Of a DNA stretch of 64,000 nucleotides, positions 17,001 through 25,566 are shown in pieces. The stretch comes from Roseibium hamelinense (GTDB taxonomy: Bacteria; Pseudomonadota; Alphaproteobacteria; Rhizobiales; Stappiaceae). The notes under the pieces are model-generated. The model searched no databases and was not told where the DNA came from. It was given only the letters and a program-made list of their open reading frames with translations. Each line of letters begins with the position of its first letter. The first letter of the stretch is position 1. The stretch is from positions 62,001 through 126,000 of the forward strand of contig NZ_VLLF01000012.1 of assembly GCF_007830545.1 (NCBI RefSeq). Reading direction: 5' to 3'. The translations under genes were made by a program, and so were the position numbers.

Positions 17001-18173
17001 TCACGCCGTCTTGTTGAACAATTCGCGGCCGATCAACATCCGGCGGATTTCTGAGGTGCCCGCGCCGATCTCGTAGAGCTTGGCGTCGCGCAGGAGCCGG
17101 CCTGTCGGGTACTCGTTGATGTAGCCATTCCCGCCCAGAAGCTGAATTGCGTCAAGGGCCAGTTTGGTTGCGTTTTCCGCAGCGTAGAGAATTGCGCCAG
17201 CGGCGTCCTCACGGGTTGTTTCACCACGGTCACACGCCTGCGCCACCGCATAGACGTAGGACTTGGTGGCGTTCATCGTGACGTACATGTCCGCGACCTT
17301 CCCCTGGACCAGCTGGAAGGTGCCGATCGGCTGGCCGAACTGTTCCCGCTCATGCACGTAGGGCATGACCACGTCCATCGCGGCCTGCATGATCCCAACG
17401 GCGCCGGCAGCCAGCACCGCACGCTCATAGTCGAGACCCGACATGAGAACATTCACGCCCTTGCCGACCTCGCCGAGCACGTTTTCTTCCGGCACTTCGC
17501 AGTCCTGGAACACCAGTTCGCCTGTTTCCGAGCCGCGCATGCCGAGCTTGTCGAGTTTTTGCGCCACTGAAAAACCGGGGAAGTCTTTTTCGACCAGGAA
17601 GGCGGTGATGCCCTTGGGCCCGGCATCCGGATCGGTCTTCGCATAGATAATCAGCGTGTCGGCGGACGGTCCATTGGTGATCCACATTTTGGAGCCGTTG
17701 AGCACATAGCGGTCGCCCTTTTTCTCTGCCTTCAGCTTCATCGAAACAACGTCCGATCCTGCGCCCGGCTCGGACATGGCCAGCGCCCCCAGATGTTCGC
17801 CGGTGATCAGTTTTTCCAGGTACCGCTTCTTTTGATCCTCATTGCCCCAGCGGCGAAGCTGGTTGACGCACAAGTTGGAATGCGCGCCATAGCTCAGGCC
17901 AATCGAGGCTGAAGCCCGGCTGACCTCTTCCATGGCAATGCAGTGCTCAAGATAGCCAAGGCCGGATCCGCCCCAGTCTTCCTCAACCGTGATACCATGC
18001 AGGCCGAGCTCGCCCATTTCCGGCCACAGCTCGCGCGGAAACCAGTCGTCCTGATCGATCTTGTGGGCCAGCGGCGCGATCCGGTCCTGCGAGTACGACC
18101 GCACACTGTCGCGCAGCATGTCAGCCGTCTCGCCCAGGTTGAAATTGAAGCTCGGAAAGTCGTTGCGGATCAT
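17001..18173 (-). CDS. ivd: Isovaleryl-CoA dehydrogenase
   Basis: A 390-residue FAD enzyme that oxidises isovaleryl-CoA to 3-methylcrotonyl-CoA in leucine breakdown. Acyl-CoA dehydrogenase signatures are clear: [23 protein letters not shown], and near the end [21 protein letters not shown]. The catalytic Glu sits in [12 protein letters not shown] near residue 240, the position typical of isovaleryl-CoA dehydrogenases rather than the late position of short-chain enzymes. The ATG at 18173 has GGGAGGACC upstream and overlaps the preceding acetyltransferase stop as ATGA. Confidence 0.93.
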   Translation of the reverse strand: MIRNDFPSFNFNLGETADMLRDSVRSYSQDRIAPLAHKIDQDDWFPRELWPEMGELGLHGITVEEDWGGSGLGYLEHCIAMEEVSRASASIGLSYGAHSNLCVNQLRRWGNEDQKKRYLEKLITGEHLGALAMSEPGAGSDVVSMKLKAEKKGDRYVLNGSKMWITNGPSADTLIIYAKTDPDAGPKGITAFLVEKDFPGFSVAQKLDKLGMRGSETGELVFQDCEVPEENVLGEVGKGVNVLMSGLDYERAVLAAGAVGIMQAAMDVVMPYVHEREQFGQPIGTFQLVQGKVADMYVTMNATKSYVYAVAQACDRGETTREDAAGAILYAAENATKLALDAIQLLGGNGYINEYPTGRLLRDAKLYEIGAGTSEIRRMLIGRELFNKTA

Positions 18174-18628
18174 CGTTGGTCCTCCCATTTGCGCTTGTCG
18201 TAGCGCACGAAATTGCTCAGCACACCGATGCGGTCATACAGCCGGCGCGCTGTGGTGTTGTCATCATGCGTATGCCAATACACATTGGTGCACCCGGCGC
18301 GCTCTGCGGCCTCGTAGACGGCATTGATCAACTTGGCACCCACCCCTCCGCCCCGCGCGGTGCTGGCGATATAAAGATCTTCCAGATAACAGGTCGGCGC
18401 GGTCGACCAAGTGGTCGGATGCGGCAGATAATGCACAAACCCGATCAGCTTGCCGTCCCGCTCGGCAACAAGGGCGTCGTGATTGCCATCACCCAGCAGC
18501 CGCTCAAACAATGTGTCGGTGATCTCTGGTGCGAGCACTGTTTCATAAAAGGTCAGGTAGTCCGCCCAAAGCGTATTCCATTGTGCCCGATCGCCGGCAT
18601 GGAGCGGCCGGATCAATGTTTCGGTCAT
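18170..18628 (-). CDS. GNAT family N-acetyltransferase
   Basis: A 152-residue acetyl-CoA-dependent transferase. The acetyl-CoA loop lies at about residues 93-105 ([13 protein letters not shown]), followed by [32 protein letters not shown]. The stop overlaps the isovaleryl-CoA dehydrogenase start, so translation is probably coupled. Substrate unknown; the operon hints at an acyl-CoA or amino-acid catabolic context. Confidence 0.88.
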   Translation of the reverse strand: MTETLIRPLHAGDRAQWNTLWADYLTFYETVLAPEITDTLFERLLGDGNHDALVAERDGKLIGFVHYLPHPTTWSTAPTCYLEDLYIASTARGGGVGAKLINAVYEAAERAGCTNVYWHTHDDNTTARRLYDRIGVLSNFVRYDKRKWEDQR

Positions 18629-18633
18629 GGTTC

Positions 18634-19077
18634 TTAGTCCTTCATTCCGGCAAGCGCCATCAGCGTGAACAAACCGGTTGCAAGATGAATTTCGTTGCCG
18701 GCATCAAGGCCGAAAACGTCACTCTGGCAGATGGTGAGCGTCCGTCCCGGCTTGACCACCCGTCCGCGTGCAACGATCACCGGTTGGCGCGCAGGGTTTA
18801 AAAGATTGATCTTGTATTCACTCGTCAACACGCCCGTATCCGCCGGAAACAAGGTCAGGGCGGCATATCCGGCTGCGGAATCCGCAATGGATGAGGTGGC
18901 TCCGGCGTGGAAAAAGCCGTGCTGCTGGGTCAATTGGGGAACCAAATCGAGTTCGATATCCGCCTCGCCCGGCATGACATGGGTAAGGCGGGCACCCAAA
19001 TGGGACATGAACGCTTGGCGTGCGAAACTGGCCCGGGTCTTTGTCTCCCAATCCTGATCTTTCGGCTCAAACCTCAT
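18634..19077 (-). CDS. PaaI-type hotdog-fold thioesterase
   Basis: A 147-residue hotdog protein, probably an acyl-CoA thioesterase. The motif QQHGFFHAGATSSIADSAAGYAAL around residue 60 (read as HGFFHAG then DSAAGYA) is the family active-site helix. The ATG overlaps the stop of the MerR gene upstream as ATGA. In this operon it may release or recycle branched acyl-CoA. Confidence 0.87.
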   Translation of the reverse strand: MRFEPKDQDWETKTRASFARQAFMSHLGARLTHVMPGEADIELDLVPQLTQQHGFFHAGATSSIADSAAGYAALTLFPADTGVLTSEYKINLLNPARQPVIVARGRVVKPGRTLTICQSDVFGLDAGNEIHLATGLFTLMALAGMKD

Positions 19078-19487
19078 GTTTCGCTCTCCGCGGCCCCGGG
19101 TGCCAATTCAAAACCCAGTTCAGCCATGCGGCTGCGGCACCCCTCCTCTACGTCGTCAAGCTCGGCAAGGGTAAGCTCAATGTCCCTCCGCTTTTCGAGA
19201 AGTTCAGCCCGCCGGTCGGCGATTTTGGTCATCAGCAGCCGCAACTGCCCGGCCTCCCCCGGCGCCTTGCCGTACATCTCGATCATTTCCTTGATCTCAG
19301 CGAGTGAAAAACCGAGACGTTTTCCGCGCAGGATCAGCTTGATGCGGGTACGGTCGGCTGGCGTGTACAAACGTTGCCGGCCCCGTCGCTGCGGTGTCAC
19401 AAGGCCTTGCGCCTCGTAGAACCGCAAGGTTCGCGTCGTGACATCAAATTCCTGGGTCAGATGAGTGATCGTAAATAGACGCTGCAT
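19074..19487 (-). CDS. liuR: MerR-family regulator, LiuR type
   Basis: A 137-residue regulator with an N-terminal winged helix-turn-helix (FTITHLTQEFDVTTRTLRFY, residues 5-24) and a C-terminal coiled coil (ADRRAELLEKRRDIELTLAEL). It heads a tightly packed operon with isovaleryl-CoA dehydrogenase. That gene order and the sequence type match LiuR, the regulator of branched-chain amino-acid breakdown in proteobacteria. The candidate operator lies 33 bases upstream. Confidence 0.85.
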   Translation of the reverse strand: MQRLFTITHLTQEFDVTTRTLRFYEAQGLVTPQRRGRQRLYTPADRTRIKLILRGKRLGFSLAEIKEMIEMYGKAPGEAGQLRLLMTKIADRRAELLEKRRDIELTLAELDDVEEGCRSRMAELGFELAPGAAESET

Positions 19488-19519
19488 GCCTCTGTCCTTT
19501 GGGCGGACATTCCAGCCTT

Positions 19520-19535
19520 TTTACGTTAAAGTCAA
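19520..19535 (-). promoter_or_regulatory. Candidate LiuR operator
   Basis: The 16 bases TTTACGTTAAAGTCAA match their own reverse complement at 12 of 16 positions. They resemble the TTTACGTTAACGTAAA-like LiuR sites I recall from comparative studies. The element lies just upstream of liuR; its minus-strand end TTGACT could also be a -35 box. Confidence 0.5.
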
Positions 19536-19567
19536 CAGAGACAATAAATACCATTTATTACAGTATC

Positions 19568-20287
19568 TTAATTCAAAGAGATCAGATTTCCAGGTGTCAT
19601 GCCAACCGCAAGCACATTCAAATCAACCTCGGTATCGATACCCCGGATCGCGCCGCGCTGGTGATATTGCCACAGGGTCCAATCAGCGCTGTAATCGGGC
19701 GATTTCCACAAAGAGCGCACCCACAAACGCCGGTTCAGCCCGTTGTCCTTTAAATAGGCTTCGTAAAACGGCTGTGGCGCATAGAGAATCACTGGTTTTC
19801 CCGTGCTCTGCTCAACGCGGCCGACATAGTCGGAAATCTCAGACAGGACCTCTTCGACCGGCGGCCGGCGTGCGCAATTGCCCTCGAACTCCAGGTCTAC
19901 AACCGGCGGCAACATCCCATCAGTGTCCGGCAGCGCGGCCAGAAAATTGTCCGCCTGGGCTGCGCCGGTCCGGCACAGGCTGAAAAAGTGGTAGGCGCCA
20001 TGCGGCAGCCCAACGGACTTTGCGCCCGCCCAGTTGTCCAGAAACGCGCGGTCTTTAAAATCCGCGCCCTCACTTGCCTTCATATAAACAAAGGCGACAT
20101 CGTCATCAGCAACGCGCGCCCAGTCGATGGGCCCGTTGTGATGCGAGATATCGATGCCGCGAAAGGCGTATTCGTCCCTGTCCGGCTCCCAGGTCATGAA
20201 AAAATACGCCACTCCCGCCACAACAATTACGCCGCCAACGGCGCAATAGAACAAGAACCGCAACAGGCCATAAAGCCACTGCACCAT
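19568..20287 (-). CDS. GH25 lysozyme-like muramidase, membrane-anchored
   Basis: A 239-residue glycoside hydrolase family 25 protein expected to cut peptidoglycan glycan strands in the periplasm. Residues 10-31 form an N-terminal membrane anchor. The GH25 landmarks follow: GIDISHHNGPIDW near residue 44, AFVYMKASEG, PHGAYHFFS, and the catalytic DxE in VVDLEFEG near residue 130; it ends with TLWQYHQRG. All expected acidic residues are present. Confidence 0.9.
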   Translation of the reverse strand: MVQWLYGLLRFLFYCAVGGVIVVAGVAYFFMTWEPDRDEYAFRGIDISHHNGPIDWARVADDDVAFVYMKASEGADFKDRAFLDNWAGAKSVGLPHGAYHFFSLCRTGAAQADNFLAALPDTDGMLPPVVDLEFEGNCARRPPVEEVLSEISDYVGRVEQSTGKPVILYAPQPFYEAYLKDNGLNRRLWVRSLWKSPDYSADWTLWQYHQRGAIRGIDTEVDLNVLAVGMTPGNLISLN

Positions 20288-20327
20288 GCCCCAACCCCAT
20301 TAGACCCACCAAAGCGGCGCAGCCTGT

Positions 20328-20756
20328 CTAACCCGTGTAATTGGGCCAGAGCGGCGGCGACGCCAGTTCCAGCACATTGCCATCGGGATCTCGAAAGTAA
20401 AGGCTGGTCCCCCCGGCAGGCCACACAACTTCCGAGATGATTTCTACACTCACCGCGGCGAGATAATCCCGCCAGGGCTGAAGGCTTTCAGCATCAATCT
20501 TGAACGCAAAATGGGACGGCCCAGACGTGTCATGGCCCGGGACAAGCCCGCCCGGTGTCGGCACGTCCTCGCCCGTGTGACCGCGGTGAAACACCAACAA
20601 CGTCTGCTCGGGTCCCGCGTTATAGGCAAAAAGCCGCTCGCCCTTAACCATGCGCTTTAGACCCAGGACCCCCTCATAAAACGCGTGGGCCGCGTCCATG
20701 TCGTCGACATACACAGGCGTTTCAAGAATTCCGCCAAGTCCCGGAGGATGTTTCAT
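20328..20756 (-). CDS. VOC (glyoxalase/dioxygenase) superfamily protein
   Basis: A 142-residue metal-binding beta-alpha-beta protein. ETPVYVDDMDAAHAFYEGVLGL is the typical first module. SHFAFKID and TSLYFRDPDGNVLELASP supply the second-module His and Glu. Reaction unknown; family members include glyoxalases, extradiol dioxygenases and antibiotic-binding proteins. Confidence 0.87.
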   Translation of the reverse strand: MKHPPGLGGILETPVYVDDMDAAHAFYEGVLGLKRMVKGERLFAYNAGPEQTLLVFHRGHTGEDVPTPGGLVPGHDTSGPSHFAFKIDAESLQPWRDYLAAVSVEIISEVVWPAGGTSLYFRDPDGNVLELASPPLWPNYTG

Positions 20757-20900
20757 CGGTTTTCCGTTGTTTCAAAGGTCATTTGGAATAGCCCGCCGGC
20801 ACAAAAAACACGGCTGCGATAGGCTTAACAGCCTCACACCAGCTTTGCAGCCTAGCATTCGCCCAAACAAGCCGTGCCGCATTTGAGAGGACAATCCTAC

Positions 20901-22802
20901 GTGCTTCAATCGTCTAGCCCGCGCAAAACCTCGCCCTTGCAAGCCCAATACAACAAGGGCATGGCCTATTTCGATGCAGAAGACTACGCAAAGGCCGAGA
21001 AAGTATTCACAAAGCTGGCGAAACATCTCAAGAATTCGGCTGAGATAAGAACGCTGCTTGGCGTCACAAACAAGCATCTTGGCAACCATGCGAAAGCCAA
21101 AACATATTTTCTGAAAGCATCACAACTCGAGCCGCAAAACGTGGCGAACAACCTTCTTCTTGCCGAAAACATGGTCCTGGTGGGCGATCCCCCACTTGAC
21201 ATTATCAATGTCGTGGACAGGATCCTGGACCGTGACCCGAAACGGCTGGACGCGCTGTTATTGAAGCTGAGTCAGTTGTGCCGGTCGGGTAAAACAGACG
21301 AGGCGTTTGAGCTTGCCATGACGGAAGCAAATGCCTCCTCACCAGACTTGAAGCTCTTGTTCAATTTCGCGGTCATTTTTCAAAACAAGCGTCTGTACGA
21401 CCATTCCATCACGGTTTTCAATCGCTTGATTGAATTGGTTCCAGATTGCAGCGACTATCACGTTCAAAGAGCGCGGGTTCGCGGCCTTGCCGACGATCTG
21501 AAGACATCAACCGAAGAGGTTGATGCAGCCCTTAAAACATTTCCAGGCAACCCCGATTTATTGCTCAAGCAGTCCGACAATTTGATGCGGCAATCAAGAA
21601 ACGTCGAGGCGTTGGAATTGATCAATGAATATTTGGCCGCGGTTCCCTTTGACCAAATGGGCCACCTGATAAAGGGCAATCTCTTTCTTGCACTCGGACA
21701 ATATGATGACGCGCTTGTATCCCTGGCGGAGGCTGAGCGCCATTTTGACAAAATCTCGAAGAAAGAAGATGTGAAGGAACAAACCGCCAAGTTGAATATG
21801 ATCAGGTCGGAAGTGGAATTTGGCCTGGGCAACCTGGAAACAGCTTGGGAGCTCAACAACGGCCGGTTCGGGTTTGATACTTCGGCCATTTGGAGAGACT
21901 ATTCGCCACCGATCTGGTCAGGGGAAGATCTCTCCGGCAAAGATTTGTTGGTCTGGCAAGATCAGGGGCTGGGCGACACAATCAGGTCTGCAACGTTGTT
22001 TCCCGAGCTCATCAAATCCGCAAAAAGCATCACGCTCGAGGTCGACGAACGATTTGTCGCTTATTTCGCCAAGTCTTTCCCGCACATCAAGTGCCGCGCA
22101 TGGGGTGACACACAAGAAAATAATGCGCAACAGGGCGCAGCGGGCGAGTCATTCGACTTCAGCTGCAACATCACGGATATTGCCCGGCATCTCAGGCCAA
22201 ACCTGCAGAGCTTCGATGAAGCTGTGCCAACTCCCTTTGCTTTCGAACGCGAAAAGTCGCTGACATTCTTGTCGAAAATCGAAAATCCTGAAAACAAACC
22301 GATCATCGGAGTGTGCTGGCGCTCGAACAATATGTCTGTCTACCGAGCGCGTTACTATCTCACGGCCGATGAAGCCGTTGAAATTCTCGACGCGCATGAC
22401 GCGATCTACGTGAACCTCCAGACAAAATACACACAAAGCGAAAAAGACCTTTTGGCCCAAAAGTCCCAAAGGCCTTTTCTCACGTTTGATGACGTGGATT
22501 TGTATGATGATCTTTGGTCCACTGCGTCACTGATAGCGGCCTGCGATGTTGTTGTCTCTGCAAATACCAGCATCGCTGAGCAGGCAGGGGCTTTGGGCGT
22601 TCCGTGTGTCCGCTTCGGAAATGGTTCGACGCCGGTGACGTTCGGCAAGGACTACGTGCCCTGGTCGCCGTGCGTCTCATTCATCAAAATTGACGAAAGA
22701 TATCCGGCGGCGCACATGGTGTCCGAAATCACCAAGCAGATGCGGTCCAAAATTGCGGAGACATTTCCGCAAACCCGGAAAGAGCGGCTTTTTGGTTCGT
22801 AG
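20901..22802 (+). CDS. TPR protein with C-terminal glycosyltransferase-like domain
   Basis: A 633-residue protein. Residues about 10-310 are tetratricopeptide repeats, for example YNKGMAYFDAEDYAKAEKVF and LGNHAKAKTYFLKASQLEP. The rest resembles the GT-B fold of heptosyltransferase/GT9 enzymes: LVWQDQGLGDTIRSATLFPEL near 345, IIGVCWRSNN near 475, and SANTSIAEQAGALGVP near 560. It probably glycosylates a surface polymer or protein. The GTG at 20901 has AGAGGAC seven bases upstream and was chosen over a GTG at 20874. Codon use is AT-richer than in neighbours. Confidence 0.8.
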   Translation: MLQSSSPRKTSPLQAQYNKGMAYFDAEDYAKAEKVFTKLAKHLKNSAEIRTLLGVTNKHLGNHAKAKTYFLKASQLEPQNVANNLLLAENMVLVGDPPLDIINVVDRILDRDPKRLDALLLKLSQLCRSGKTDEAFELAMTEANASSPDLKLLFNFAVIFQNKRLYDHSITVFNRLIELVPDCSDYHVQRARVRGLADDLKTSTEEVDAALKTFPGNPDLLLKQSDNLMRQSRNVEALELINEYLAAVPFDQMGHLIKGNLFLALGQYDDALVSLAEAERHFDKISKKEDVKEQTAKLNMIRSEVEFGLGNLETAWELNNGRFGFDTSAIWRDYSPPIWSGEDLSGKDLLVWQDQGLGDTIRSATLFPELIKSAKSITLEVDERFVAYFAKSFPHIKCRAWGDTQENNAQQGAAGESFDFSCNITDIARHLRPNLQSFDEAVPTPFAFEREKSLTFLSKIENPENKPIIGVCWRSNNMSVYRARYYLTADEAVEILDAHDAIYVNLQTKYTQSEKDLLAQKSQRPFLTFDDVDLYDDLWSTASLIAACDVVVSANTSIAEQAGALGVPCVRFGNGSTPVTFGKDYVPWSPCVSFIKIDERYPAAHMVSEITKQMRSKIAETFPQTRKERLFGS

Positions 22803-22927
22803 AAACACGAAAGGGCAATGACTGCGTCCGGGCAGAGATTTTTAGGATGTTTGGCTGATCTTCCCAGTGGCCAGCGAGATATCACGCCGGGCCCGGTATC
22901 CGTTTTAACCCCTGCATGCGGATCTGT

Positions 22928-22956
22928 GCCGGCCCGCCGGAGTTTGGCGGGCCGGC
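22928..22956. terminator. GC-rich hairpin between convergent TPR and ohr genes
   Basis: An eleven-pair perfect stem (22928-22938 with 22946-22956) and a seven-base loop. It has no T-run on either side, so termination strength is uncertain; its position between two gene ends suits a bidirectional terminator. Confidence 0.6.
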
Positions 22957-22964
22957 AGCGAAGA

Positions 22965-23390
22965 TCAGACGACGGACAATTTCACGTCGATGTTGCCACG
23001 CGTTGCGTTGGAATACGGGCACACCTCGTGCGCCTTGGCAACAAGCGTTTCTGCGGCGTCTTTTTCCATTCCTGGGACGGACACTTCAAGAGCAACCTCA
23101 AGTCCGAACCCGCCCTCGGACTGCGGCCCGATACCCACAGTTGATGTGATGCTGGTGTCAGCCGGAAGCACCGCCTTGTCCTGAGCGGCGACGAACTTCA
23201 TCGCGCCAATAAAGCAAGCCGCATAGCCGGCCGCAAAGAGTTCCTCGGGGTTGTTTCCTTCACCACCGGCACCACCCAGCTCTTTTGGTGTTGTCAGTTT
23301 GACTTTGAAGCTTCCGGACAAAGTTTCCGCCTGACCATCACGGCCGCCGGTCGCTTTCGCTTTGGTGGAATAAACTACATCAACGCTCAT
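22965..23390 (-). CDS. ohr: Organic hydroperoxide resistance protein Ohr
   Basis: A 141-residue Ohr/OsmC peroxidase that reduces organic hydroperoxides with two catalytic cysteines. These are in FAAGYAACFIGAM near residue 60 and KAHEVCPYSNATRGN near 125; both are present. The short start (MSVDVVYSTKAKATGGRDG) and the ending VKLSVV are typical. It is divergent from ohrR and shares the palindromic operator. Confidence 0.96.
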   Translation of the reverse strand: MSVDVVYSTKAKATGGRDGQAETLSGSFKVKLTTPKELGGAGGEGNNPEELFAAGYAACFIGAMKFVAAQDKAVLPADTSITSTVGIGPQSEGGFGLEVALEVSVPGMEKDAAETLVAKAHEVCPYSNATRGNIDVKLSVV

Positions 23391-23418
23391 GTTCAGTTCC
23401 CAAATCTAGGTCTCAATC

Positions 23419-23450
23419 ACCAAATTATATCGCGCGCGATATAATTTGGT
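23419..23450. promoter_or_regulatory. 32-bp perfect palindrome, OhrR operator candidate
   Basis: The 32 bases from 23419 (ACCAAATTATATCGCG) to 23450 are perfectly self-complementary around the centre 23434/23435. They sit 29 bases before the ohr start and 71 before ohrR, exactly where the OhrR repressor should bind to control both genes. Confidence 0.8.
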
Positions 23451-23493
23451 TGTAGATATCTGTTTGCCCGGCAACCGTCAACTGCTTGCGATT

Positions 23494-23510
23494 CTATCGC
23501 GTGCGATTTA
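23494..23510. promoter_or_regulatory. Second OhrR-like box
   Basis: CTATCGCGTGCGATTTA contains the inverted halves ATCGC and GCGAT two bases apart. It repeats the core of the large palindrome (TATCGCGCGCGATATA) with changes. It ends 11 bases before the ohrR start codon, suggesting autoregulation. Confidence 0.6.
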
Positions 23511-23520
23511 TAGAGCGCTG

Positions 23521-24156
23521 ATGAGCAAACAACCGCACCAGATGTCCCTGCTGGGCCCGTTGGGCGTCGATGCAGAGACACCAAAAGAAAAGACAAAACC
23601 TGAAGATCCCGGCAGCGCGCGCTCGGTCAAGAAGGCGGAAAGAACCAACAAAACGGACCGTAAAACGCCCAAGGCAAAAAAGTCAGCTCCCAAGCGCCGG
23701 GAACCGAAAACAGCTGCCGATGGCAACGTTGTTACGCTGGACCAGTTTTTATGCTTTTCGCTCTATTCGGCCACGCACGCCATGCACCGGGTCTACAAAC
23801 CCTTGCTTCAGGAAATCGGACTGACCTACCCGCAGTATCTCGCGATGGTCGCGCTTTGGGAAAAAGACAATGTTCCCGTCAATTCATTGACGGACCGGCT
23901 GCAACTGGAGACGAACACAGTCACCCCGCTTCTCAAACGCCTTGAAAGCATGGATTTGCTGACACGCACACGAAGTCAGAAAGACGAGCGGCAGGTGACA
24001 GTCAAGTTGACCCGGCGGGGTAAAAATCTGCGCCAAAAATGCGCGCATTTCGCTGGCTGCGTCATGGCCGCGACAGGCTTGGAAATGGAGGAAATCATCG
24101 ACCTTCAAAGCCGGATCATGACCTTAAGAGATCAGCTCAGGGCCGCCGGGCACTAA
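23521..24156 (+). CDS. ohrR: MarR-family peroxide-sensing repressor OhrR, with long basic N-terminus
   Basis: A 211-residue MarR-type repressor of ohr. The core (from VVTLDQFLCFSLYSATHAMHR, about residue 72) has the sensing Cys in FLCFSLYS and the winged helix region LTDRLQLETNTVTPLLKRL. The DNA-contact segment RSQKDERQV is intact. Ahead of it lie about 70 residues rich in Lys, Pro and Thr (for example KKAERTNKTDRKTPKAKKS) that ordinary OhrR proteins of about 150 residues lack. ATG 23521 lies after the operators; the longer frame from 23446 would run through both boxes. Confidence 0.9.
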   Translation: MSKQPHQMSLLGPLGVDAETPKEKTKPEDPGSARSVKKAERTNKTDRKTPKAKKSAPKRREPKTAADGNVVTLDQFLCFSLYSATHAMHRVYKPLLQEIGLTYPQYLAMVALWEKDNVPVNSLTDRLQLETNTVTPLLKRLESMDLLTRTRSQKDERQVTVKLTRRGKNLRQKCAHFAGCVMAATGLEMEEIIDLQSRIMTLRDQLRAAGH

Positions 24157-24175
24157 CGTTACGCAAAATCTTGGC

Positions 24176-24198
24176 AAAACCCCGCTAGGCGGCGTTTT
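24176..24198 (+). terminator. Terminator of ohrR
   Basis: AAAAC at 24176 pairs with GTTTT ending at 24198, and after one mismatch four GC pairs close a TAG loop. The stem ends in T residues on the plus strand, 20 bases after the ohrR stop. Confidence 0.6.
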
Positions 24199-24299
24199 CC
24201 CATGTCATCGGCCGGCACACCCCATGATGCCGCTGATACAGCCTGTTCTTGCGTTTAAAGCCCGATCCTCACGGATCCCAGCCGGACAACAGACCGACT

Positions 24300-25364
24300 T
24301 TACTTCATCGCCGCCTTAGAGAGTTTTTGCATCACATTGCTCGCCGTTTTTGTGTATGGCGGCCAGAACATGGCTTCAGCAAAAAAATCCGGGTTTTGCT
24401 CGATCAAAGGGTTGGAACCGGCAAGCGACGAGGCAGCAACCATGCCCAGTCCATTCACCACGCGATCCTGGACCTCTTTGCCTATGAAATAATTGGCAAA
24501 AATCTCAGCAGCTTCCAGTTTTTTCCCGCTGAGGCCCTTGGAAAAGTTGATTGTGTCGAGCCACACCGTGTTGCCTTCGTCAAACTGCACAAGTTCCCAA
24601 TTTCCACCCGCAGCATTGTGAGCAGCAGCCCCCGGCCCGTATGAGGCCACCAACAGAAGATCGTCGCTAAATTCGGGACCGGCTTCCCAAAAAGCCGCGA
24701 CCTGGCCATACAGTTGGGTAAGCTTTTGCTGGATTTCTCCATCGGCCGCCGAGGCGGCAGCCAGCGTTGCTCTGTCACCAGAAATGTCATTGATGTGGAA
24801 TGGCGGCTTGTCCAAGGCCAAAAGCGCGATCGCGATATTCGGCTCGATTTGCCCTTTGGAGAGCGACAACTTTCCCGTCCATTTGGGATCAAACAAATCA
24901 TTCACTGATTTGGGCAGGTCCGAGACCTTATCCTTGTCCGCCCAGATCCCATAAGCACCGCCACCCCAGGGAACATAGAGCACGTCGTTGCCTTGCATGC
25001 CCATCGGGATGTTTGTGAGGCTTTTGTTGAGGAACTGATAGTTGCCCAGACGCGGTGAACTGGTGTCAATCGGCTGCAGCAGTTGAGCGGAAAACGCGCT
25101 CTCCATCGTTATATAGTTTAAGGTCAAAAAAGAAATGTCGACCTTTCCGGATCTCAGCATGTTGAACATCTGCTCCGGACCTTCAGCGGGTGTTTCGAGC
25201 AGCTTGATTTCGTAGTCGTATCCCTGCTCTTTCAGCAACGCATTCACCGCCGACACTTCTTCAGGTTGAACATAACCGTCCCAGGTGAAAACGTTTATCG
25301 GTTCGGCAGCTTGCGCGAAGGTCGCACCGAAGCAGGCGACGAGAGGAACGAGAAACTTCATCAT
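24300..25364 (-). CDS. Spermidine/putrescine-type ABC transporter substrate-binding protein
   Basis: A 354-residue periplasmic binding protein of the PotD/PotF kind. A signal peptide (MMKFLVPLVACFGATFAQA) is followed by EPINVFTWDGYVQPEEV, the usual opening of polyamine-binding proteins. Later landmarks are LYVPWGGGAYGIW and DPKWTGKLSLSKG. The ATG at 25364 is preferred to a GTG at 25373 because it gives the cleaner signal peptide. No transporter genes are nearby, so it is an orphan that must work with a permease encoded elsewhere. Confidence 0.87.
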   Translation of the reverse strand: MMKFLVPLVACFGATFAQAAEPINVFTWDGYVQPEEVSAVNALLKEQGYDYEIKLLETPAEGPEQMFNMLRSGKVDISFLTLNYITMESAFSAQLLQPIDTSSPRLGNYQFLNKSLTNIPMGMQGNDVLYVPWGGGAYGIWADKDKVSDLPKSVNDLFDPKWTGKLSLSKGQIEPNIAIALLALDKPPFHINDISGDRATLAAASAADGEIQQKLTQLYGQVAAFWEAGPEFSDDLLLVASYGPGAAAHNAAGGNWELVQFDEGNTVWLDTINFSKGLSGKKLEAAEIFANYFIGKEVQDRVVNGLGMVAASSLAGSNPLIEQNPDFFAEAMFWPPYTKTASNVMQKLSKAAMK

Positions 25365-25566
25365 GATCAACACCCCGGGATCATAGTCAGATGCCAGTTC
25401 TGTATCGCGCCATTATAAAGGATCGATAACGCCCGCGCCGTTCCCGGAGGGAAACAAAAACATCATGAATTTTGTTTGAAATCCAAAGTGACCATTACGG
25501 CAAAATAACTGGGCGGCCGGCGTAACGCAATCTCGCGAACACGGGGCATTTCAAATCGCACGCTTG

